DNA from: Rheinheimera soli
GTDB taxonomy: Bacteria > Pseudomonadota > Gammaproteobacteria > Enterobacterales > Alteromonadaceae
Length of the DNA: 64,000 nt
NCBI RefSeq assembly: GCF_021290985.1
Contig: NZ_JAJOYU010000024.1
Location: 1-64,000 of the forward strand
Reading direction: 5' to 3'
Below are positions 1-8,263 of the stretch, one piece after another. The notes beneath the pieces are model-generated. The model had not been told where the DNA came from. It saw only the letters and a program-made list of their open reading frames with translations, and did not search any database. Made by a program: the position numbers and the translations under genes. Position 1 is the stretch's first letter. The number at the start of each line of letters is the position of its first letter.

Positions 1-125
1 TTAAATTAATATCTAATCTTCTGATTTAAAACATTTTATAGTTGTGGCTGATAAATGGCATTCGCTGGGAATAAGCAAAAGCCGACTTAATAAGCTGGCT
101 TGCAGAGAGCTCTAAGGAGATTGAA

Positions 126-704
126 ATGCAGTACGCAGGATTTTGGCGCAGATTTGGCGCTTTCTGGTTAGATGCCTTATTTATGGTACCAGTCATGGCA
201 TTAACTGTATGGGGAAATGAACAAGCCAGATTGTTTCAGTTGTATTGGTTGCTACCCGGACTTGCTTTTGGCTTGTGGTTTAATCTGTATTTGGTCAAAA
301 AGTATGGAGGTACACCTGGCAAGCTGCTGCTTGATATCAAAATAACCAAGATTGATGGCAGCGATCTGGGTTACAAGGAAGCATAGTTACGTTATTCAGT
401 ACTTTTCATCTTGTCCTTTTTAATGTCTGTTCTGTTAATACCGCCGCTGTTTGATATGACAGATCAACAGTATTTTTCGATGGACTTTCTTACGCGCTCT
501 GTCTATTTGGCCGAGCATTCTTCAGGTGCATATAACCTGACCAGCAACGCGATCCAGATTTGGATTTGGAGTGAGTTTTTGGTGATGCTGACCAATAAAA
601 AACGCCGTGCATTGCATGATTTTATGGCTGGTACTGTGGTGATACGTAAAGTTCACATTGAAGCTGTTGCGTCAGACCGGCAAGAAACCTCTGTGTCAGT
701 CTGA
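126..704 (+). pseudogene. RDD family membrane protein, interrupted by an in-frame amber codon
   Basis: One reading frame runs from ATG 126 (ribosome site AAGGAG at about 114-119) to TGA 702-704, broken only by TAG at 384-386. The first 86 residues hold the RDD hallmarks: FWRRFGAFWLD at the N-terminus, two hydrophobic segments and the GGTPGK motif. The same frame resumes directly after the stop with LRYSVLFILSFL, the expected third membrane segment. Without the stop the product would be about 192 residues, a normal RDD length. RDD proteins are small integral membrane proteins of mostly unknown, possibly transport, function. A single base change (for example TGG or CAG to TAG) explains the break. 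The 3' end overlaps xerC tail to tail by 9 bp. It may be a recent pseudogene, a suppressed amber codon or a sequencing error. Confidence 0.8.
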
Positions 705-1619
705 GGTGTTTTTCTTCTTCGCCCTGGGATGCGCATTGTCATACACCTTGGCAAGCTGCTGGAAATCCAGGTGGGTGTAAACCTGAGTGGTATTGAGGTT
801 AGCGTGGCCCAGCAGTTCTTGCACTGCGCGCAGGTCGGAGCTGGATTCGAGCATATGAGTGGCGAAGGAGTGTCGCAGCATATGCGGATGTAAATGCTGG
901 GCTAAACCCTGACGTTCAGACCAGAGTTTGACGCGTTGTTGCACTTGCCTGTTGCTGATACGGTTTTTTTGTTTGCTTAAAAACAATGCCTCTGGATCTG
1001 CACCGACGTAAGCGCTTCGTACTTTCAACCAGTCTTTAATAGCGGCCACAGCCATACGACCTATAGGTAAAACTCTTTGTTTATTGCCTTTGCCGCGCAC
1101 CCGTATTAAAGCTTCGGACCAGTCGATATCCTGCAGGTTGGCGCTGACCAGTTCGTCCAGTCGTAAACCTGATGAATAAAACAATTCCAGAATGGCTTTG
1201 TCGCGACAGGCGAGGGCGTCTTCGCTGGTATTAAAATCCAGCAGGTGATTGACTTGATCGACATCGAGGTTTTTTGGCAAAGGTTTGTCGAATTTGGGCA
1301 CCTGTAAATAAGACGCCGGGTTTTCTTTCAGTTTGCCTTGTTGCACCAGATAACGATAAAAGCTGCGTAACGACGCCACTCTGAGCGCTAGGCTGCGGGC
1401 TTTTAGGCTTTTGCGGCACGAGGAAATATGCAATTGCAGCTGGGTTTCGGTCAGCTCGACCCAATGGCTGGCTTGTTCTGCCACCTGACTGGCCACAGCA
1501 GAAAGTTGCAATTGGTAGCTGCTGAGGGTTTTGTCGCTGTAACCCCGTTCATGCTTTAAATAAGCCAGGAAAGCCGACAAGTCGGCTTGCCAATGATCCA
1601 GTTCAGCAGGCAGTTTCAC
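696..1619 (-). CDS. xerC: Tyrosine recombinase XerC
   Basis: 307-residue site-specific recombinase that with XerD resolves chromosome dimers at dif. The N-terminal SAM-like core-binding domain covers roughly residues 8-95 and the catalytic domain 115-295. All active-site residues are visible: R153 in SSGLRLDEL, K177 in RGKGNKQR, H246 and R249 in HMLRH, H272 in LLGHANL and nucleophile Y281 in QVYTHLDF. They are offset by 5 to 6 from the Escherichia coli XerC numbering. It is the last gene of the minus-strand lptM-lysA-dapF-DUF484-xerC run and starts 3 bp after the DUF484 stop. It is the housekeeping enzyme, not a phage or integron integrase: there is no att-like repeat or mobile cargo beside it. 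Confidence 0.96.
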   Translation of the reverse strand: MKLPAELDHWQADLSAFLAYLKHERGYSDKTLSSYQLQLSAVASQVAEQASHWVELTETQLQLHISSCRKSLKARSLALRVASLRSFYRYLVQQGKLKENPASYLQVPKFDKPLPKNLDVDQVNHLLDFNTSEDALACRDKAILELFYSSGLRLDELVSANLQDIDWSEALIRVRGKGNKQRVLPIGRMAVAAIKDWLKVRSAYVGADPEALFLSKQKNRISNRQVQQRVKLWSERQGLAQHLHPHMLRHSFATHMLESSSDLRAVQELLGHANLNTTQVYTHLDFQQLAKVYDNAHPRAKKKNTSD

Positions 1620-1622
1620 GGT

Positions 1623-2288
1623 TCAAATAGCAGTTGGTAAAACGGCCAACACCAGTTTCGCCAGATGGTCTAAAAATAAGGTATCCATGCCGGGCTGGAA
1701 ATGCTCGTCTGAGTCGCTGCCAAAGGCCAGCAGGAACTGTTGATCTTCGGATAACTTTAACAGTTGTAGTGATACCGAATGAATATGAGGCTCAAACAAA
1801 GCGGCCATTTCGTCGCGGTTCATCCGACCAAAATAATAAGCTTTGCCACTTAAACGGCGCTGCAATATCAGCTGTAACTGCGCGACCTGATCGGTTTTTT
1901 GCTGCAAATCAACCAAGGCACAACTTTGCACATGCGGCATTTGGGCGGTAAAAGCCTGAAGCGCTGCTAACAAAGCCGTTTGATCGGCGGCTTTTAATAA
2001 CTGTAAATGCAGATCGTTCAGCGCATAAAAAATCTGTTCGTTCTGGCGGGCTATACCCATCAGACGAGTGATATCGTCTTCTAAAGATCGTATTTTTTCG
2101 CGCTGTAACTCCAGCTGACGTTCCACTAAAGACACCACACCCCGTTGCTGGTGCGGTAAACGCAAGCGGCTTACCAGCTCCGGATGTTCAAGAAAAAATT
2201 CAGGGTGATCATACAGATAATCAACAATCAGGCTGGCTTCGGCCAGTTCAGGGTTTACCAGTGCTGTATCGAGAGGAAGGTCGCTCAT
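1623..2288 (-). CDS. DUF484 family protein
   Basis: 221 residues. The N-terminal part ([16 protein letters not shown], about residues 24-39) and the following heptad-rich helix (about 52-75) are typical of DUF484, whose C-terminal half is GAF-like. The biochemical role of the family is not established; the linkage dapF-DUF484-xerC is widespread in gammaproteobacteria. The ATG overlaps the dapF stop as ATGA, so translation is probably coupled to dapF, and xerC follows after 3 bp. Confidence 0.9.
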   Translation of the reverse strand: MSDLPLDTALVNPELAEASLIVDYLYDHPEFFLEHPELVSRLRLPHQQRGVVSLVERQLELQREKIRSLEDDITRLMGIARQNEQIFYALNDLHLQLLKAADQTALLAALQAFTAQMPHVQSCALVDLQQKTDQVAQLQLILQRRLSGKAYYFGRMNRDEMAALFEPHIHSVSLQLLKLSEDQQFLLAFGSDSDEHFQPGMDTLFLDHLAKLVLAVLPTAI

Positions 2289-3154
2289 AAGAATAATTGT
2301 CCATCAAAAACATGTTCGGCTGGCCCTGTCATTTTGACGGGTTGGCCAGGTCCTTGCCAGCGGATCTGCAAAGAGCCGCCTGGTAAATCTACCCTTACCT
2401 GGGTTTGTAATTTTTTCTGCATCTGACCAATAACTGCAGCAGCGCAAGCACCAGTACCGCAAGCCAGAGTTTCGCCTGCGCCCCGTTCCCATACTCTTAA
2501 TTTGACATGAGAAGGGGACAGTACCTGCATAAAACCTATATTGGCGCGCTCAGGGAAACGTTCGTGATTCTCAAAAACCGGCCCCCACTGATGCACTGGA
2601 GCCGTCTGAATATCATCGACCAGTATCACCGCATGCGGATTGCCCATCGACACCACACCACATAAAGTGGTGGCGTCTTCACTGTGCAAAATATAGTTCA
2701 GCTCTTGCTTTTGTGCTTTAAAAGGCACTTTGGCCGGATCAAATTGCGGCACGCCCATATTGACCGTGACCTGACCATCCTGCTCTATATACAAAGTGAT
2801 TTTGCCGGATTTGGTGCTGACAGAAATTTTGTATTTATTCGTCAGGCCTTTATGCCGGACAAACTTGGCAAAACAGCGCGCGCCATTGCCACATTGTTCA
2901 ACTTCAGAACCGTCGGCATTAAAAATACGGTAATGAAAATCCAGATCAGGATCGTAAGGCGGTTCCACCATCAGCAACTGGTCAAAACCTACCCCAAAGT
3001 TGCGGTCGGCCAGCTTTTTAATTTGTTCTTTGGTCAAAAACACATTTTGGCTGACGGCGTCTATCACCATAAAGTCATTACCCAAACCGTGCATTTTTGA
3101 GAAATGCACTAAGGTTTGGTGAGGACGATCTTTAAATTTGTTGTCTGGGATCAT
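2285..3154 (-). CDS. dapF: Diaminopimelate epimerase
   Basis: 289 residues. It interconverts LL- and meso-diaminopimelate, the step before both peptidoglycan cross-linking and lysine. The two catalytic cysteines are C88 in EQCGNGARC and C232 in ACGTGACAA, and the HGLGNDF signature is near residue 22. ATG 3154 immediately follows the lysA TGA. The first 15 residues extend beyond the usual start (E. coli catalytic Cys are 73 and 217), so GTG at residue 16 (VHFSKMHG) is an alternative start, though without a better ribosome site. The DUF484 gene overlaps its 3' end. Confidence 0.96.
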   Translation of the reverse strand: MIPDNKFKDRPHQTLVHFSKMHGLGNDFMVIDAVSQNVFLTKEQIKKLADRNFGVGFDQLLMVEPPYDPDLDFHYRIFNADGSEVEQCGNGARCFAKFVRHKGLTNKYKISVSTKSGKITLYIEQDGQVTVNMGVPQFDPAKVPFKAQKQELNYILHSEDATTLCGVVSMGNPHAVILVDDIQTAPVHQWGPVFENHERFPERANIGFMQVLSPSHVKLRVWERGAGETLACGTGACAAAVIGQMQKKLQTQVRVDLPGGSLQIRWQGPGQPVKMTGPAEHVFDGQLFL

Positions 3155-4405
3155 TCAGGGTACCAACTGTTCACCGTGCCACAGGTCCTGCCATTGTTCA
3201 CGCTGGCGGACTAAATAGCTGCGGTCACCATCCACCAGCACTTCTGCGGCTCTGGGTCTGCTGTTGTAGTTGGAACTCATGGTAAAGCCATAAGCGCCTG
3301 CTGAGCGCACCACCAGTAAATCACCTGGCTCCACTGCTAAAGCTCGGTCTTTACCAAGGAAATCACCAGTTTCACAGACCGGACCTACCACATCGTAAGT
3401 GACGGCCGCAATTTCAGGCTTTTGTTTTACCGGGATAATAGCTTGCCATGCGCTGTACAGTGCCGGGCGAATCAAGTCGTTCATAGCGGCATCAACAATA
3501 GCAAAATGCTTTTCCTGCCCCGGTTTTAAGTATTCCACTTTGCTCAGCAGTACACCGGCGTTGGCCATAATGGCGCGGCCTGGTTCAAAAATAATGGAGA
3601 GCTGTGGATAAGCCTCCAGCTTTTCTACTACTTTGGCAGCATATTCAGCAGGATGTGGTGGAGTTTCACCATCGTAAGGCACACCTAAACCACCACCTAT
3701 ATCGATATGGCTCAGCTTGATGCCCACAGTGGCTAACTTGTCGATCAGCGCCAGTAATTTATCTAAGGCATCTAAAAACGGCTGAGTTTCAGTCAGCTGT
3801 GAGCCGATATGACAATCCACACCACAAACTTTTAAATGCGAAGCGGCATCCGCTTGCTGATACATGGCCACAGCGTCGTTAATATCTATACCAAACTTAT
3901 TGGCTTTTAAACCGGTAGAAATATAAGGATGGGTTTTGGCGTCAATATCCGGGTTCACCCGAATAGAAATAGGCGCAATAATATTCAGGCGGCTGGCGAC
4001 TTGCTGAATGCGTTCCAGCTCGGGAATAGATTCCACGTTAAAACACTTGATACCGGTTTGCAGTGCAAACTCAATTTCAGTGACGGATTTACCTACACCA
4101 GAGAACACCACTTTTTTCGCATCGCCACCAGCCTGCAATACTCGGCGTAATTCACCTTCAGACACAATATCAAAACCACTGCCAAGGCGGGCCAGCAGGT
4201 TTAACAGCGCTATATTGCTGTTGGCTTTAACGGCGTAACAAACCAATAAATCACGGCTTGGCGCTGCTTCAGCAAAAGCTTTGTAATGGCGCTCAATAGT
4301 AGCGCGGGAATAGACATAAGTTGGCGTGCCAAATTCTGCGGCAATATCGGCTAATGCAACACCTTCGGCAAATAAGTTCTGATCCTGATAATTAAAGTAA
4401 TCCAC
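3155..4405 (-). CDS. lysA: Diaminopimelate decarboxylase
   Basis: 416 residues, a PLP-dependent fold-type III decarboxylase that makes L-lysine from meso-diaminopimelate. Visible: the PLP lysine K60 in YAVKANSN, HIGSQ, the glycine-rich IDIGGGLG loop, EPGRAIM and the substrate-binding CETGDF motif near the C-terminus. The start is GTG 4405, whose G is the last base of the lptM stop (TAGTG), so the two genes are translationally coupled. Gene order lptM-lysA-dapF puts the last two lysine/DAP steps in one transcript. Confidence 0.97.
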   Translation of the reverse strand: MDYFNYQDQNLFAEGVALADIAAEFGTPTYVYSRATIERHYKAFAEAAPSRDLLVCYAVKANSNIALLNLLARLGSGFDIVSEGELRRVLQAGGDAKKVVFSGVGKSVTEIEFALQTGIKCFNVESIPELERIQQVASRLNIIAPISIRVNPDIDAKTHPYISTGLKANKFGIDINDAVAMYQQADAASHLKVCGVDCHIGSQLTETQPFLDALDKLLALIDKLATVGIKLSHIDIGGGLGVPYDGETPPHPAEYAAKVVEKLEAYPQLSIIFEPGRAIMANAGVLLSKVEYLKPGQEKHFAIVDAAMNDLIRPALYSAWQAIIPVKQKPEIAAVTYDVVGPVCETGDFLGKDRALAVEPGDLLVVRSAGAYGFTMSSNYNSRPRAAEVLVDGDRSYLVRQREQWQDLWHGEQLVP

Positions 4406-4572
4406 TACTGTTCCTTTGATACTACTGGCTGATCGGCTGGCGCTGGTTGTTCTACTGGCGCCTTATTGGGTTGTGGGGTTTGAGGCAATGTTAAAGGACC
4501 TTTTTGGCCACAGGCCAGTAACCATTGGCTGAGCAACAGGATGCACACCAGTCTTTGTCGCTTTGTATTCAT
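4405..4572 (-). CDS. lptM: LPS translocon maturation chaperone LptM (YifL-like lipoprotein)
   Basis: A 55-residue ORF below the size of most gene callers' cut-off. ATG 4572 begins a short basic n-region and hydrophobic stretch ending in lipobox LLAC with C21, followed by GQKGPLTLP, the signature of LptM/YifL. The mature tail is proline- and glutamine-rich. LptM is known in E. coli to promote disulfide maturation of LptD with LptE at the outer membrane. Position directly upstream of lysA/dapF matches the usual location, and the stop overlaps the lysA GTG by one base. Confidence 0.9.
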   Translation of the reverse strand: MNTKRQRLVCILLLSQWLLACGQKGPLTLPQTPQPNKAPVEQPAPADQPVVSKEQ

Positions 4573-4602
4573 GGTTTTTATTTCATTAATTATTTTGCGC
4601 TC

Positions 4603-4608
4603 TATAAT
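4603..4608 (+). promoter_or_regulatory. Probable -10 box for cyaY
   Basis: TATAAT lies 37 bp before the cyaY ATG in the short divergent gap with lptM, followed by CGCATCC. No good -35 is seen 16-18 bp upstream, so this is a partial call. Confidence 0.45.
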
Positions 4609-4644
4609 CGCATCCTTAACAGCAAAAGCAAACAGGTGAAACCG

Positions 4645-4977
4645 ATGAATGACGTAGAATATGACGAACTGACCGATCAGGTGCTACTTGCGGTGGAAGA
4701 TGCAATAGAAGCATTGGACCTGGATTTGGATTATGAGTCGAACGGTGGCTTGTTAAGTATCAGCTTTGTCGACGGCAGCAAGGTGATTATTAATAAACAA
4801 CCTCCACTGCATCAGCTGTGGGTAGCGACTAAATTTAACGGCCACCATTTTGAATTAAAAGACGGTGTCTGGATTGATAACAGAACAGGTTCTGAGTTCT
4901 GGGCATTAATTTCCGATGCCTTTAGTAAACAGTCTGGCCAAAACGTAGTACTTGCCGATAACTCCACAATGAGATAG
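4645..4977 (+). CDS. cyaY: Iron-sulfur cluster assembly regulator CyaY (bacterial frataxin)
   Basis: 110 residues from ATG 4645 (a longer in-frame reading from 4525 runs through the lptM promoter and is not believable). The acidic first helix (DEL..VLLAVEDAIEALDLDLDYE) that binds iron, the SISFVDGSKVIINKQPPLHQLWVA strand region split by turns, and GSEFWALI are frataxin hallmarks. CyaY binds IscS and tunes Fe-S cluster assembly. It is divergent from lptM-lysA, the arrangement known from enterobacteria, but cyaA is not present on its other side. Confidence 0.95.
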   Translation: MNDVEYDELTDQVLLAVEDAIEALDLDLDYESNGGLLSISFVDGSKVIINKQPPLHQLWVATKFNGHHFELKDGVWIDNRTGSEFWALISDAFSKQSGQNVVLADNSTMR

Positions 4978-5007
4978 CGGGAAAAAATAAAGGAATAGAG
5001 AAATACA

Positions 5008-5679
5008 ATGGCGTTACTTCCTTTTGTAGATGTAAAACCCGCAGCTCAGGCCGATGCCGCTGTGATCTGGTTGCATGGTTTAGGTGATTCGGGTGATGGT
5101 TTTGCCCCTATAGTGCCGGAATTACGTTTGCCAAAAAGCTCTGGCATACGGTTTTTATTCCCTCACGCCCCTGTGCGCCCTATTACTATTAACGGCGGCA
5201 TGCAAATGCGCGGTTGGTACGACATTAAAACCTGGGATTTAAACGACAGAGCAGACGAAACTGGTGTGCGTGAATCTGCTGCTGCGGTAACCGCTTTAAT
5301 CGACAAACTGATAGAGCAGGGCATTGCGGCGAATCGAATTTTATTGGCAGGTTTTAGTCAGGGTGGTGTTATTGCGCTACATTTATTACCCCGCTTGCCT
5401 TATAAACTGGCTGGTGTAATGGCACTTTCTACTTATATGGCCGTACCTGGCAAGTTGAAAGAAGAAATGACCACCGCCAATAAAAGCACAGCTGTGTTGG
5501 TCAATCATGGCACTCATGATGAAGTGGTGCCTTATAGCGCAGGTCAAGCGGCTTTTAATGCGCTGAAATTTGCCGGCTTTAATGTCAATTGGGCTGAATA
5601 CCGAATGGGTCATAGTGTGTGCCCACAACAGATTGCCGATATCAGTCGTTTTATTCAGCAGCAATTGCCAGCACTTTAA
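5008..5679 (+). CDS. Alpha/beta hydrolase, carboxylesterase/phospholipase family
   Basis: 223 residues, cytosolic. Fold hallmarks: oxyanion HGLGDSGD near 23-30, nucleophile S117 in GFSQGG, D171 in HGTHDEVVP and H202 in RMGHSV, giving a complete Ser-Asp-His triad. Members of this family (EstB/acyl-protein thioesterase-like) hydrolyse short-chain esters or thioesters; the physiological substrate cannot be read from sequence. ATG 5008 has AAGGA 13-17 bp upstream. It lies 16 bp before the DUF2914 gene and probably shares its transcript. Confidence 0.9.
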   Translation: MALLPFVDVKPAAQADAAVIWLHGLGDSGDGFAPIVPELRLPKSSGIRFLFPHAPVRPITINGGMQMRGWYDIKTWDLNDRADETGVRESAAAVTALIDKLIEQGIAANRILLAGFSQGGVIALHLLPRLPYKLAGVMALSTYMAVPGKLKEEMTTANKSTAVLVNHGTHDEVVPYSAGQAAFNALKFAGFNVNWAEYRMGHSVCPQQIADISRFIQQQLPAL

Positions 5680-5695
5680 AAATGGAACAGTCAAA

Positions 5696-6475
5696 GTGAC
5701 AACAGCAAAGGAAAAACTGGTCGTTCGGGTAAGCCTGGGCGCTGCAGCACCGGCATCAGGCGATTTGCCTGAGGCGACCACAGAGCAACAGTGGCACTGG
5801 CGTCGTATTATCGGTGCTGCTCTGACGCTTGGTGCTGCAACTCTGTTGTTGTATGGCTGGTTACATTTGGACTCAACCGATGTTGAGCTGACAGCTGCCA
5901 CAGCTCCTGTTGTTGTTACCTCTGGATCTATTGAAGCTGCGACTCCTGAGCTGGTGCTGGAAGCGGTGCCACAAAACCCTGAACCAGAACCTGTGCCGGT
6001 TAAAACTGAAACTGCTGAAACAGTGGTCGCGGATAGTGCAACAAAACCAGCAGAAGTTGCTGCAGTGGAACATATCAATACTGTAGCACAGCCAGTGGTC
6101 GCTGAAACTGCTGTGGTCGAACTGGAAACAGATGCGCCCTTATTTATAGCCGATTCTGGTGTGTTAAGGCTGGCTTTGCTGACCAACGAAACCCCTTCAG
6201 CTAAGGCACGTAGTTTAGGTGAGCAGATTGACGCCACAGCTGTGCCACAGCTTGCTTTGTATTCTGAAATCAAAGGTTTAAATGGCCAGACTATTGAACA
6301 TTTATGGTATTACGAAGGCAAACTGATGACCCGGATTAAACTGCCGGTCAAGCTGGATTACTGGCGTACCTACAGCAGAAAAGAATTCGATGCGAGTCAA
6401 AAAGGCGAATGGCGGGTTGAAATCCTTGATCCACAACAAAATCTGCTGTTTAGCCATCACTTTCACTACCATTAG
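5696..6475 (+). CDS. DUF2914 domain membrane protein
   Basis: About 259 residues if translation starts at GTG 5696 (TGGA at 5683-5686 as a weak ribosome site); the upstream in-frame ATG at 5570 lies inside the esterase gene. Order: a cytoplasmic segment to about residue 35, one membrane helix (IIGAALTLGAATLLLYGWL), a long Ala/Val/Glu/Pro-rich periplasmic spacer, then a C-terminal DUF2914 domain (GLNGQTIEHLWYYEGK, KGEWRVEILD). Function is unknown. The stop is 85 bp before hemC. Confidence 0.8.
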   Translation: MTTAKEKLVVRVSLGAAAPASGDLPEATTEQQWHWRRIIGAALTLGAATLLLYGWLHLDSTDVELTAATAPVVVTSGSIEAATPELVLEAVPQNPEPEPVPVKTETAETVVADSATKPAEVAAVEHINTVAQPVVAETAVVELETDAPLFIADSGVLRLALLTNETPSAKARSLGEQIDATAVPQLALYSEIKGLNGQTIEHLWYYEGKLMTRIKLPVKLDYWRTYSRKEFDASQKGEWRVEILDPQQNLLFSHHFHYH

Positions 6476-6560
6476 CGACTATACTAGGCGGCATTTTCTA
6501 GCAGTCCAGCCGTTATCGTCATTTCGCTGCTGCTGTTTTCCGCTGCTTTAAGGAGTACCT

Positions 6561-7487
6561 ATGAACCTTGTCCGCATTGCCACCCGAAAAAGTGCTTTAG
6601 CTTTATGGCAAGCCAATTTTGTCAAAGCTGAACTGGAAGCCGCCCACCCGGGTTTACAGGTTGAGCTGGTACCTATGTCGACTCAGGGCGATAAAATTTT
6701 GGATACTCCTTTAGCCAAAATTGGTGGTAAAGGTTTGTTTGTTAAAGAGCTGGAAACCGCCATGCTGGAAGGTCGCGCTGATATTGCAGTGCACAGTATG
6801 AAAGATGTGCCTGTCGATTTCCCTGAAGGTTTGATGCTGCATACTATTTGCCAGCGTGAAGACCCACGTGATGCTTTTGTCTCCAATACCTATCAGCAAC
6901 TGGCCGATTTACCCCAAGGGGCTGTGGTGGGGACCTCAAGTTTGCGTCGTCAGTGTCAAATCAAAGCCATCAGGCCGGATTTAAAAATCAAAGACTTACG
7001 TGGCAACGTGAACACACGTCTGGCAAAATTGGACGCTGGTGAGTTTGATGCCATTATTCTGGCTTCGGCTGGTTTAATACGTTTAGGTTTTGAAGAACGT
7101 ATTGCCAGCTTCCTGGACGTTGGTACCAGTTTACCGGCCAATGGTCAGGGCGCTGTAGGTATTGAATGCCGTAGTGATGATTTGGTGGTGCAACAACTGC
7201 TGGCGCCGTTGGAACATCAGGAAACCCGCATTTGTGTGTTGGCCGAACGGGCGATGAACCGCAAGCTGCAGGGCGGGTGTCAGGTACCTATTGGTGCTTT
7301 TGCTGTACTTCAGCAGAATGAACTTTGGCTGCGTGGTTTGGTCGGACAGCTGGATGGTTCTGAAATTTTACGTTCAGAAATCAAAGGGGACGCTACAAAG
7401 GCTGAGCAGTTAGGGACTCAACTGGCTGAACAACTACTGGCATTAGGCGCGGATCGCATTTTAGATGCGGTCTACCGTCAGGCCTGA
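6561..7487 (+). CDS. hemC: Hydroxymethylbilane synthase (porphobilinogen deaminase)
   Basis: 308 residues. It condenses four porphobilinogens into hydroxymethylbilane. C240 in [10 protein letters not shown] carries the dipyrromethane cofactor; D82 in HSMKDVP is the catalytic aspartate; the [14 protein letters not shown] start and GTSSLRRQ are family signatures. AAGGAG at 6550-6555 precedes the ATG. First gene of hemC-hemD-hemX-hemY. TATACT at 6480-6485 is a possible -10 with no clear -35. Confidence 0.97.
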   Translation: MNLVRIATRKSALALWQANFVKAELEAAHPGLQVELVPMSTQGDKILDTPLAKIGGKGLFVKELETAMLEGRADIAVHSMKDVPVDFPEGLMLHTICQREDPRDAFVSNTYQQLADLPQGAVVGTSSLRRQCQIKAIRPDLKIKDLRGNVNTRLAKLDAGEFDAIILASAGLIRLGFEERIASFLDVGTSLPANGQGAVGIECRSDDLVVQQLLAPLEHQETRICVLAERAMNRKLQGGCQVPIGAFAVLQQNELWLRGLVGQLDGSEILRSEIKGDATKAEQLGTQLAEQLLALGADRILDAVYRQA

Positions 7488-7492
7488 TTGGC

Positions 7493-8263
7493 GTGACGAT
7501 TCCACTGCTGGATCCACTAAGCCCGGTACTGATCACCAGACCAGCGGGCAAGGCGGATCAGTTGCTGGCCAGTTTAGATGAACTGGCCATTCCGTATTTA
7601 TACCAACCCTTGATCACCACTCAGTTAGTGCCGTTAAAACCCAAAGCAGGCACTATGCTGGAGCAAGCTGATCAGGTTATTTTTGTCAGCGTTAGTGCGG
7701 TTAGCTGCCTGCAGCAACAATATGATTGTAAGAAAATCACTGCACCTTTAATAGCTGTCGGCACCACCACAGCCACAGTGTTGGAAAAATGCAGTGGGCG
7801 CTCTGTTATAGTCCCTGCGGATCAACGCAGTGAAGGCTTGTTGGCTTTACCGCAGTTGCAGGATGTAGCTGGTAAACGTATTGTCATAGTACGGGGGAAC
7901 GCCGGCCGTGAGCTGATTAAAAAAGGTTTAATGGAACGGGGTGCCCATATTCAGTATGTGCAAAGTTATCGCAGAGTACCTTTGCTGTTGGATGGACAAA
8001 GCTTGTCAGACCAGTGGCATCAGCAACATATTCAATGTATTGTGGTCACCAGCAACGAAATTTTACAGCTTATTTTTGAGTTATTGCCCAAAGAGCAACA
8101 TAGCTGGTTACAGCAACAGTTATGGATAATGGTCAGCCCGCGGATGAAAGAAGCCGCTACAGAACTTGGGATCGATGGATCCCGTATTTATTTGTCAGCC
8201 AGTGCCAATGATCAGGCGTTACTGGAGGCTATTTGCCAGTTAAGAGGAACTTGTCATGACTGA
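7493..8263 (+). CDS. hemD: Uroporphyrinogen-III synthase
   Basis: 256 residues, GTG start 5 bp after hemC. It cyclises hydroxymethylbilane with D-ring inversion. The family is poorly conserved; recognisable parts are PVLITRPAGKADQL at the N-terminus, the FVSVSAV strand, GKRIVIVRGNAGRE in the middle and VVTSNE in the second domain. Assignment rests on these plus its invariant place between hemC and hemX. The 3' end overlaps hemX by 8 bp. Confidence 0.9.
   Translation: MTIPLLDPLSPVLITRPAGKADQLLASLDELAIPYLYQPLITTQLVPLKPKAGTMLEQADQVIFVSVSAVSCLQQQYDCKKITAPLIAVGTTTATVLEKCSGRSVIVPADQRSEGLLALPQLQDVAGKRIVIVRGNAGRELIKKGLMERGAHIQYVQSYRRVPLLLDGQSLSDQWHQQHIQCIVVTSNEILQLIFELLPKEQHSWLQQQLWIMVSPRMKEAATELGIDGSRIYLSASANDQALLEAICQLRGTCHD

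Noticed and set aside
696..1619. Integrase of a mobile element
   Set aside because: The recombinase is XerC in its usual dapF-DUF484-xerC context; no attachment repeats or cargo.
4525..4644. N-terminal extension of CyaY
   Set aside because: Lies over the antisense lptM gene and the cyaY -10; the frataxin fold starts at ATG 4645.
5386..6273. 295-residue open frame on the minus strand over the esterase/DUF2914 genes
   Set aside because: Low-complexity Ser/Ala/Val composition, no ribosome site, fully antisense to two supported genes.
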